Assembly (NCBI GenBank): GCA_001970855.1
Contig: LSSN01002245.1
Span: 1 to 18,180, forward strand
Source: Smittium culicis
Lineage: Eukaryota > Kickxellomycota > Harpellomycetes > Harpellales > Legeriomycetaceae
Length of the DNA stretch: 18,180 nucleotides
Direction: 5' to 3'
Shown: one piece after another, positions 6,952 to 14,997 of the stretch
Position numbering within the stretch: the stretch's first letter is position 1
Layout of the letters: the number at the start of each line of letters is the position of its first letter
The notes under the pieces: model-generated
Seen by the model: the letters and a program-made list of their open reading frames with translations, nothing else
Told to the model about the DNA's origin: nothing
The model's database searches: none
Made by a program: the position numbers and the translations under genes

Positions 6952-9500
6952 TCACTTCTTCATCCAGTTGAACTCGATCTTGCGAGCCTTGCCTGTCTCA
7001 ATGATACAGTTGATCACTGACGTTCTCCCACCAGCTAGCGACTTTTCAAAAGCAGCCCTCAGCTCGTCAGGCGTTGTCGCCAAGTACCCGTCCGCGCCCA
7101 AACTCATGCCGAGCTCGTGGTACTTTGTCTCTGGCTGCAGCGCCGTCGCTGGCAGTTGGTTCGACTCCTTCAGCTCCCCAAACTCGCTGCTGGGAAGCCC
7201 GCTGTAGATCCCGCTATTGTTGATGACGACCACAATGACGAACATCCCGTACCGCACCGCCGTCTCGACCTCGATCGCGCTGAACCCGAACGCCGAGTCG
7301 CCGACGACCGCAACCGCCGGCACCGTCCTGTCGCTGCCCGCCATGTACGCTGCGATGGCGTAGCCGAGGCCAACGCCCATCGTGCCCCACGTGCCGGCAT
7401 CCAGCCGCAACCGCGGGCCCGTGAACTCGAACACCGACCGCGCAATGTCCATCGTGTTGGCGCCCTCGCTGATAAATGCCGCGTTGCGCGGAATCAGCGG
7501 CTTCAGCGCGTTGAACGCGGCGTGGTACGACATTGGCAGCGCCGTTGACGCGAGCTTTTTGTTGACTGCTTGCGTGTTCATTGCGATTTTTGCGCGCAGT
7601 TTCGCCGTGAAGTCGGTTGGCGGGCTGTACGCCGCCATCGCTGGCTTCAACTGCGCGATGCGGGCGACGAGCTCGCCCACCGTCGTTTCCAAATTGCCGA
7701 TGAGCGGGATGTCGATATCGACGTTCTTGTCTAATATGAAATATATTTTTTTATTTAATGATGGGTTATGTGGATCTGCAATACTGGAGTTAGGAGGTAG
7801 GGAGGAGGGGGGGGAGAGGGACTTACTTATTTCGGTGGCGTCGATATCGGCGTGGATGATCTTAGCAGATTTGCTGAATTTCTTGCCGAAATGCAAGATC
7901 CAGTTCAAGCGCGCGCCGAGAACTAGGATGACGTCGGCGCTTTCGAGGGCCAACGATCTAGCGGCCGAGCAGTTGAGCTCGTGCAGGTCGGAAACTACGC
8001 CTTTGCCCATAGGCGTGGGCAAAAACGGAGACTTGAGGATATCAACGAGCTCTGCAATGCTATCTTCTGTGCGCGACAGTGCTGCCCTATTTCAATAGCG
8101 CAAATATAATTATATATATATTTTTAAGAGGAGCGGGTAAATGTGCATTTGCATAGAATATATAATTATATTACCCTTTTCCGATGATTATAAGGGGTGC
8201 TTTAGCTGTGAGTAGTGCGGCGGCAGCATCGGACAGATTGTTAGCAGATGGTGAGCAGTAAGTGCGTGCGAATTTGGGGAGTATATGGACGTCCTGGGGG
8301 TCAACTTGTGCCTGGATATAATCAGCAGGAAAATCGAGGTATACGGGACCAGGCTTACCAGCAACGGTGGTGTTGAACGCTGTTCTGATGAGCTTTCCAA
8401 TTTGCGAAACGTCGTTTGGTTTTGCCGATAATCTTTCAACAAACACATTGTTATATATTTAACATGTATATTAATTTATATAGCTAAAAAAATAAAAGAG
8501 AGTGGATATTGATACGTACTTTGTGTAGGGTTTAGCTAGTGTGACTTGATCCAGTTCTTGGAAAGCGCCAGAGCCTACCTGAATTAAAATGAAATATATT
8601 GAGGTGTGTTAGTATTATTGGTAGATACTTGCAGAAAGAAATTCATGGAGGGCGAAGGTATTAATTGTTATTAAAGTCAGTGTATATATGAATGAGGTAG
8701 CAGTTGGGAAACCGAGAATATTAAAAATAAAAAAAAGCTTAAAGCTTGTATATGTATAATATGAAAGTATAAATGAAAGGGAAAAAAATAATTGAGGGAT
8801 AGGTAGAGGGAAAATTACCAAATGAGTTTCGCAAGAGCCGGCGATGAATACAGTAGGCCAATTATTTACGAGAGAGTTGAAAATTCCGCTCATAGCTTAA
8901 TATTATTAACAAGAGATTAGTAAAAGAAACAATTGTATATAAAAAGTTGCAGTTATTGAGGCGAGGAATGTACGAGCAGTAGGTGGAAATAATAGAGTGT
9001 TGTATTTGGATATTAGGGTATTAAGGATAAGTACCGTTGACTAGGCCAGGACCAGAAACGACGAGACATACACCAGGTTGGCCGGTCAAGTAGCCTTTTT
9101 TTTTTTTGGAGAGGTAAAAATTAGTTTATTAAATCAAGAGGATTAATGGACTTTAATGGTATGTGAGAGAGAGAGGTAGAACCATAGGCGGAAGCGGCGT
9201 AGCAGGCAGACTGTTCGTGCCTGAAGGCAATGAACTGGACACCTTCATTTATCAAGGCCTGGCTGATCTAAAAGATAAAAACGAATGAGGTTTTAGATTT
9301 GTTAATAAGAAATGGATGGGTTTTGTGTGTTTGTATGTTAGAGGTATGCTAAAATGAGGGGTGTTTGTGAGGGGGAAGAAAAGAGATACTTCTACGACGG
9401 GGATTCCAACGAGGCCGAAAACGACTTGTACGCCTTGGGCTTTCAATGATCGAGCGATATACTGAGCGCCGGATATGGGGGTAGCAGCAGTTTCAGACAT
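6952..9500 (-). CDS. 2-hydroxyacyl-CoA lyase / oxalyl-CoA decarboxylase family ThDP enzyme
   Basis: Thiamine diphosphate enzyme releasing formyl-CoA from 2-hydroxyacyl-CoA (lyase) or CO2 from oxalyl-CoA (decarboxylase); sequence alone does not separate them. Minus-strand exons are 9500-9390, 9267-9183, 9094-9035, 8895-8819, 8578-8520, 8432-8175, 8086-7827 and 7730-6952, joining to 562 residues (human HACL1: 578). The N-terminal ThDP domain has GAQYIARSLKAQGV, FGLVGIPVVE and the catalytic Glu in FRHEQSACYAASAYG, then YLTGQPGV, VSGPGLVN and GAFQELDQ. The middle domain holds HADIDATEI. The C-terminal domain has the ThDP motif GDSAFGFSA...INN and ends RKIEFNWMKK. Human HACL1 continues past the equivalent Trp to a peroxisomal signal, which is absent here. 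Introns are 87-240 nt; three use AAG acceptors and intron 2 has an atypical GTTCTA donor. The last exon is far more GC-rich than its surroundings. Every junction preserves frame and aligns with the family. Confidence 0.92.
7731..7826 (-). other. Lyase intron 7: 96 nt, stop-free and in frame
   Basis: The borders are GTAAGT...TAG. The length is a multiple of three and the retained reading frame has no stop, so retention would add 32 residues after DATEI in the middle domain. Removing it restores the family-like junction EINKNV. The sense strand carries a C8 tract 12 nt after the donor. Confidence 0.8.
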
Positions 9501-9731
9501 TTAAGGTGCTATGTTAGTGGTGAAATGGTAAATACGAGCGAAATAAAATAAAAATAGAGAGAGGTTAGCGAATATAAGCGGTATAGAGATTGGGAGATAG
9601 TGTTGATATTGTTGAATAAACAAACTGTGAAGTAAAGATGGGATAATATATTCAAGGCTTGAAGAGTTATCTGGTTGAAGTTTCAAAGCAAATTGTAAGG
9701 GCTGTGGATATGCTCGATAATATTAAGGGTG

Positions 9732-9739
9732 TATTTATA
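9732..9739 (-). promoter_or_regulatory. Probable TATA box of the lyase gene
   Basis: TATAAATA on the minus strand, about 235 bp before the start codon at 9500. Assigned by sequence and position only. Confidence 0.45.
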
Positions 9740-10024
9740 CGCTGAATTATTATATTCTGCTCAACCCCTAACTTTTATCTTTTTTATATTTTTTTTTAGC
9801 TATAAAAGTGGGGACATTTGCCGCCATTTCTGCTAAAATAAGAACGAAATACGGCATTATTTTCGTTTAGGCTAGACTCAATTCAACTCGGGAGACTGAA
9901 AATATTTAAATAGCTTTTTTTTTTGAGCTCATAATAGCACAATAACTGCTCATTATCTCACCATTTTAGGTCTTTCTCCCATCCTTTAACTTACCCAATT
10001 CACGCTATGTGCAACTCCAAGCCC

Positions 10025-10136
10025 ATAAACGCTGAGTTTCTGGCCTCTGCTACATAGAGCCATTACTTAACAAATAGAGCTATATACGCTGAGCAGCTAC
10101 CCTCTGCTAGACAGAGCCATACTTAACTAATAGAGC
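10025..10136. repeat. Imperfect 56-bp tandem duplication
   Basis: Unit 1 is 10025-10080 and unit 2 is 10082-10136. Both share ACGCTGAG, CCTCTGCTA, CAGAGCCA or TAGAGCCA, ACTTAAC and AATAGAGC in the same order, with scattered substitutions and one indel. The duplication lies between the divergent lyase and MDV1 promoters. Confidence 0.75.
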
Positions 10137-10190
10137 ACTAAATACTATTTAGGCCCACGTATATTAAATAGGCTCAGATTACTGCACTAT

Positions 10191-10263
10191 TCGAAATGCT
10201 TTGAAATGCTTAAATAATCATATCGAAATGCCTTGCAATGCTTTGAAATTTTCAAATCATCAT
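10191..10263. repeat. Short imperfect repeats of TCGAAATGC(C/T)TTG
   Basis: Two units begin TCGAAATGC at 10191 and 10223. Both continue with TTGAAATGC- or TTGCAATGC-like words and run to AATCATA or AATCATCATA. They lie upstream of the ATTGG cluster of the MDV1 promoter. Confidence 0.6.
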
Positions 10264-10595
10264 AACTCGTTGAGAAGTATTTTATGGTTTTTTTTCCGCG
10301 CTGTTTTCCTACATCTTATTTTCTCTGCCATTTGTTCCCACCAAAAAGTAATACAATACTATTGGCTGCCCATATCACTATATTCCGCTCCCCATTGGCT
10401 CACTGTTTATTATTGGACAGCTATTGCTTGGGAACTGTGGATCGGGGCAATACGGACATTCTATTGGATGTATGAATATAATTAGATTAAGCGGCCAAGA
10501 AAACTCAAAGTAGTCAACAATTAAACTCCAAAACTTTCTCTTTCAAATCTCACCTTTTCTTTTCAAAGACTTCATACAAACTAATAGCACTTACA

Positions 10596-12933
10596 ATGGC
10601 TGGTACGTCGCAGCCTAATAACATCAACTCTTCCCACAATACCCCACCTGACTTTCGCACTTCTCCCCACACCAACTCCATCTACATTTCCTCCAATCCC
10701 ACCTCAAATGACGACTTTTCTGTGACCTCTTCCTCCTCCAGCTCCGTCTCCTCCTCAAACATCACACGCAAAAAACGAAATAAAAAGAAGCCCCTCAATA
10801 CCTCTTCTAATCACTCATTAACTACTGCAAAAAACCCTCATACATCCAAAAACTCCCTCATTTCAAATACTGCTATACTAAACAATTCAACCTCCTCAAA
10901 CCCCATCACCCGCTTAAATGCTTACTTAGCTTCCCTAATATCCCCAATCCTACGCTCAACACTAGCTAGCAAGAAATCTAAACGTATTACCGCCGATTTC
11001 TCTCGCCCTTCAAACGATACTTTTTCTCGTCTCCAAAACATCAATTTAGCTCAGCTAGTTGCTGAAAATAACCCCAGCCCCGTAAAAAACAACTCCTTAT
11101 ATCAACACTTTTCTGCAAACCTCCCAACTTCTTCCACAAACCAACTCCCAATACACCCATCCCACCCTCCAAACTCTACTGCCCAGCCTCTGTACTTTTC
11201 TAACAAGCAAGTCTCTAAGAATTCTCTATTCAACCAAACTATCGGCTGGTCTCAGCTAACTAAACCTTCTGACTCAAAACTCCTCCAAATAAAAGCAAAC
11301 TACTCAAACCTATTTCAAGCCCAAACTTCTTCAGATAGCTCCCCTCACCCTGAACAGCTCCTCATGCACCAACGCGACAATATCATCCAAAATATCCACA
11401 ACTTCAATCTAAACAAACAACAACTACTCGATAAAATCGCCCTAATAGACTCCCAAATCGACCAACTAATTTCTGATAAAGATAGCATAGAAAAAGAACT
11501 CGCCCTTATATGGCAACAAGGCTACGACTCCTCAAACGACTCAACCCCTATTGACGATATACTCCCCAATAACCCCCTCTCCCTTCAGCCAATATCTAAT
11601 GTAAACACTACCCCCCCCCTTCCCCCTATTTTAAACATATTATTCTAACCTTTTTTTCTTTTTTTTTTTTGTACACTATAATAAAAAATAGCTTAGCGGA
11701 TTTCATTACAGCGGCATTTCGGCTCTAGACTTTAACCAAAACAACGATTTAATAGCCCTAGGCTCGCTCGACACCATAGTCTCTGTTTGGCACGCCCCAT
11801 CCTCATCAAAACTATTCTCAATTAACTCCCACTCCGATATAATAACAGGCGTCCAGTTCTACAATGACTACTTGATATCCTCCTCCAACGACGGTAGAGT
11901 GCGGCTATGGGACCTTGTCCTCGCTAACTCCGTCATTCCCGTTGACTACCTCAACTTGGACAATATTTCTGATGGTTATGATAGTGATTATAATAATGAC
12001 GAAAGCCAGCCAGACGATTTCGATGATGCCTACTCTCATAACATTTCAACAAGCCCACTTGTCAGCCCCTCGTTAACAAACCATATCGACCCAATTGAAC
12101 TATGCTGCGAAGTCAATTTCTCTGGCCACAATGGCCCTGTAACCTGCTTCCAAGCCAAAAACGATAAATTATTAACTGCTTGCTTTGATGGAAACGTCCG
12201 CGAATTTGACCTTGAAACTGGCACCCAATTGCAATTCCTCGACTTGAAATGGCTATCTCTCAGCTCTTCTTCAAAACTATCGCCAGCAAACCTCCCTTTG
12301 TCACCATCAAATGATACTGCTGACTTTGCTAGCAGCACTATCGTCAGCGCGCTTGAATCGCTTGGTCCTGCGCTAGTTACTGGAACATACAGCGGACTAG
12401 TGCAGCTGTGGGATTTAAGGATCGGCCAGCTAGGCAGAGAATTCAACTCTTCTCAGTCAGATATAACCTCATTAAGTTTCAACGACAATAGCATTATAAC
12501 CAGTTCGTCAGATGGCACAATAAAGATGTTTGATCTGCGAAATTTTAAAGAGCTTATATCCCTAGGTCTAGATTCGCCTGTTAGTAAAGTTTATTACGGC
12601 ACTGAAACAAGCGACCTGTGCCTCTGGGCATCTTGTTGCGGAGGAAATATAGTCAACTACAACACGAGAAGTATGATCTTGTCGCAGATTGATCCTATAT
12701 CTGGGATATTAGCCGAAACGTGCCAAGTCCCAGCATCAATATCTCCAGCAACTAGAAACGTGCAGTTCGAACAGCAGAGCCGCAGCAAGTACCAGCACTA
12801 CCCTTTCACCCCACAAACACCACAAACTAACCTGAATGGAGTAACACTAATAAATAAGCCTAGCAATTCAGAGTACGTTTTAAGCGGCAACTACTCGGGC
12901 AATGCAACTTTGTGGAAATCAATCTCTCAATAA
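10596..12933 (+). CDS. MDV1: Mitochondrial division protein Mdv1-like WD40 adaptor
   Basis: Adaptor on the mitochondrial outer membrane that links Fis1 to the dynamin Dnm1 during fission. Exons are 10596-11600 and 11692-12933, joined in phase 0 across a 91-nt intron (GTAAAC...TAG with a TTCTAAC branch site); 748 residues versus 714 in yeast Mdv1. Residues 1-100 are Ser/Asn/Thr-rich. A segment at 105-160 (RLNAYLASLISPIL...) is the likely Fis1-facing region. A coiled coil spans about 257-309. The WD40 propeller starts right after the intron with GFHYSGISALDF, then VRLWDL (405-410), FSGHNGPVTCFQ (478-489), VREFDL, the FLDLKW segment typical of fungal Mdv1, VQLWDLR, IKMFDLR and a last blade ending NATLWK. 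Acidic or low-complexity insertions occur at about 418-456, 522-548 and 676-720. Caf4 is a whole-genome-duplication paralogue in yeast, so MDV1 is the simpler name. Exon 1 is extremely G-poor on the sense strand. Confidence 0.88.
11601..11691 (+). other. MDV1 intron between coiled coil and WD40 domain
   Basis: A 91-nt phase-0 intron starts GTAAAC and ends ATAG, with TTCTAAC about 45 nt before the acceptor and a long T-rich tract. Retention would continue 15 codons and stop at 11646-11648, giving a 350-residue protein without the propeller. The intron contains a C9 run at 11611-11619. Confidence 0.85.
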
Positions 12934-13155
12934 ACTTTCTTTTTTTATTTTTTTTTTTAGCATTTAAATCAACAATTAAAATAAAGTGTTTATTGTACAG
13001 CAAAAAAATACATTAATGTATATTTATTCTTAAAGCACTTGCATCCTATTCAGCCCAACTACTCAATACCGCCAAAAAATAATAAAAAAGAATTCATTTT
13101 TGACACAGCTAGTGCACACGATCTATTGGAAAATTCTATTGTTTATAAGCTGGTT
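12934..13155. other. Convergent 3' intergenic region
   Basis: A 222-bp AT-rich spacer between the MDV1 stop and the stop of the candidate small minus-strand gene. T-rich DNA right after the MDV1 stop and AATAAAA-like words near 12975-12985 fit 3' end formation. No other feature seen. Confidence 0.45.
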
Positions 13156-13518
13156 TCATTTGTCCGATTTCACAAGAGTCGGCTTCGTCGTTTTGAGCAT
13201 CAGTCTCGTGTACGGCGACAGCTGCTTGAACACGGAGGCGCCAGGTCCCAGACTCTTCAGCTCGTAACTCAGCACGCGTGCTGATTCCTCAGCTCTTTTA
13301 GCCTATTTCAATTTCGTTTTTGTTTTTTTCACGCAGCATAGCAGCCAATGTTCAATAAAAAAAAAAAAAAAATTTAATCATGTACAAGGTATATTTGAAA
13401 GCTGAGGAATTTCAACATGGATAATTATCAAGCTGAGAAATACTGTGTATTTTTTGCTTTTTTTTTTTTGTTTTAAAGGGATTTGCTTAGGTAAATCACT
13501 TACCTCTGCACTGCTCAT
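13156..13518 (-). CDS. Candidate two-exon gene for a 53-residue protein, function unknown
   Basis: Minus-strand exon 1 is 13518-13504 (MSSAE), ending at a consensus donor GTAAGT. Exon 2 is 13302-13156, opening after ATAG with AKRAEESARVLSYELKSLG and ending in a TGA. Both borders are phase 0, giving 53 residues. The protein is hydrophilic and charged, with an N-terminal stretch likely to be helical (about 2-20) followed by LGPGASVFKQLSPYTRLM. There is no signal peptide or membrane segment. Exon 2 is an abrupt GC-rich island, with C/G in most third positions, in AT-rich DNA; this is the main reason to believe it is coding. The start has a good context (A at -3). I do not recognise the family. 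The 201-nt intron lacks an obvious CTAAC branch site, so a missed middle exon is possible. The C-terminus could also be extended by a further splice. Confidence 0.55.
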
Positions 13519-13743
13519 TTTCGAAGAAATATCGTCTGTGACTTGCTTGTTTGCTTGTTTGCTTTCTTTTTTTTTTTTTTATTTAAATTATTTGGCGATT
13601 TGCGTAGGTTTTCTTGCTATATCAAAAAAAAAAATTGGAAAAAAGCATTAAAAAAAATTGGAAGCCCTGATTTTTTTACATTTTCCAAGACTCGAAATTT
13701 CTTCGCTTTAAATTAATTAGCGTTGCTTTTTATTTTTTTCTAC

Positions 13744-13763
13744 TTTCGTTTCGTTTCGTTTCG
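13744..13763. repeat. (TTTCG)4 pentamer repeat
   Basis: Four exact tandem copies of TTTCG. They lie in the region upstream of the candidate small minus-strand gene. No function can be assigned. Confidence 0.85.
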
Positions 13764-14238
13764 GTAATACTAATTATACAAATAAATCTAGAACGCAATT
13801 TAATTGGCCACCCTCACATTTTTTTGGCAAATAAGGTGGTCGGACCAAAAATCAGTACCCAACCATCCGCCCGTTAATATCCAATTATCTGTGCTTTTTG
13901 CGGCCTATGATAAATGAATACTTGCACTAACTGGTCTCTCCCCACCCCCCAGCCCAATGAAAAATACCTACACTGTAAATATTCAAGCCAGCCATTATCC
14001 TATTTATTTATTTATTTTTTAATTAATTAATTAATCACGCCGAGTTTACAGATTTCAGCAGCATTTGGCAGAGCGACACTGATCGAGTTTATGCTATTTT
14101 ATTCAATGGTCTCTCCTCGTCACATCTATCCGCCGCCTCCTCCCCCCCCCCTGACCGCGAAAATTAAATCCCTGAAATATACGTGCGCCGCTGCATCGAT
14201 TTTTTCGTTTCTTCCCGAATTTAATCAACTCTGTACAC

Positions 14239-14246
14239 TATAAAAA
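14239..14246 (+). promoter_or_regulatory. Probable TATA box without a recognisable gene
   Basis: TATAAAAA followed by CCCC, 225 bp ahead of the ATG at 14464. The spacing matches the TATA-to-ATG distances of the RPS23 and lyase genes here (about 210-235 bp). Confidence 0.5.
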
Positions 14247-14463
14247 CCCCTGTAATCCGCACCACCACCCAATCACGCTATAATTTATCCCCACACTATC
14301 ACACGCCCCTCTACCTGGTTTCATCATCGCTCTTTTTTTTGCCCCATCCAAATAAAAAATTGCGACCTCGCACCTCAGCATACCTATCAAAACTCTACAA
14401 AAACTCGAAAATAAACTCTCATTAACTCATACCAAAAAATACCTATACACCACCATAACCATT

Positions 14464-14997
14464 ATGTCACATAATTCGCTTATTCTCTACGCCAGAATGA
14501 ATATACACCATATCCTAATATCGCTATACTTCCAATCTATTATCTCACTTAACACGCCAAAAACTTTCGACATACTGTTTACCTATTATTTATTATTTAT
14601 TATTTATTATTTATTATTTATTATTTATTATTTATTATTTATTATTTATTATTTATTATTTATTATTTATTATTTATTATTTATTATTTATTATTTATTA
14701 TTTATTATTTATTATTTATTATTTATTATTTATTATTTATTATTTATTATTTATTATTTATTATTTATTATTTATTATTTATTATTTATTATTTATTATT
14801 TATTATTTATTATTTATTATTTATTATTTATTATTTATTATTTATTATTTATTATTTATTATTTATTATTTATTATTTATTATTTATTATTTATTATTTA
14901 TTATTTATTATTTATTATTTATTATTTATTATTTATTATTTATTATTATTATTTATTATTTATTATTTATTATCTAACGAAATATAAAAAACACTAA
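14464..14997 (+). pseudogene. ORF running into the heptamer array; possible broken gene
   Basis: An ATG at 14464 opens 40 unique codons (MSHNSLILYARMNIHHILIS, then a moderately hydrophobic stretch) before the frame enters the heptamer array, which reads as a YYLLFII repeat to a stop at 14995-14997. The repeat-coded part is forced by composition and is not evidence of selection. The unique N-terminal part resembles no family I know. A promoter-like region precedes it, so this may be a gene start whose body was lost, or merely transcribed noncoding DNA. Confidence 0.25.
14584..14973. repeat. AT-only heptamer tandem array (TATTATT)n, about 55 copies
   Basis: A nearly perfect 7-bp period runs for about 390 bp, with one interruption at about 14941-14951 where an extra TATTAT-type unit breaks register. 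Because 7 and 3 share no factor, all three plus-strand frames cycle through TAT TAT TTA TTA TTT ATT ATT and contain no stop, while the minus strand meets TAA in every frame. It marks the edge between the gene island and the AT-rich right flank. It contains no G or C, so it is unlike typical fungal telomere repeats. Confidence 0.95.

Larger units (their letters stand above)
9501..10595. promoter_or_regulatory. Divergent intergenic region, lyase (-) and MDV1 (+)
   Basis: About 1.1 kb separates the start codons. The lyase side has a TATAAATA at 9732-9739 on the minus strand. The middle holds two imperfect duplications (10025-10136 and 10191-10263). The MDV1-proximal side has four ATTGG pentamers (inverted CCAAT) within about 100 bp, at 10371, 10394, 10412 and 10463. 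The last 80 bp before the MDV1 ATG is G-poor and C/T/A-rich, like other leaders here. An open frame at 10201-10485 begins without ATG and has no motif. Confidence 0.6.
13519..14463. promoter_or_regulatory. Promoter-like region with CCAAT boxes, TATA box and G-poor leader
   Basis: The left part (13519-13763) is A-rich on the minus strand and may be the leader of the small gene; it contains (TTTCG)4 at 13744-13763. CCAAT or ATTGG pentamers occur at 13803, 13881, 13954 and 14269, a C10 run at 14142-14151, and TATAAAAA at 14239-14246. From about 14250 the plus strand is G-poor and A/C-rich, like leaders of genuine plus-strand genes in this window, up to an ATG at 14464. No recognisable plus-strand gene follows. 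Confidence 0.55.

Noticed and set aside
7117..8098. Long open frames on both strands overlapping the lyase gene
   Set aside because: They are products of the GC-rich last exon, where stops are rare in every frame. The accepted frame carries the ThDP motif and family alignment.
10201..10485. Open frame upstream of MDV1
   Set aside because: It begins at TTG, has no motif and overlaps repeats and the ATTGG cluster of the promoter.
11692..12933. CUG codon reassignment (Ser or Ala)
   Set aside because: CTG encodes the conserved Leu in VQLWDL and FDLRN, so the standard code fits.
14584..14973. Telomere repeat
   Set aside because: The unit has no G or C, is not at a sequence end, and is flanked by unique DNA; a simple satellite explains it.
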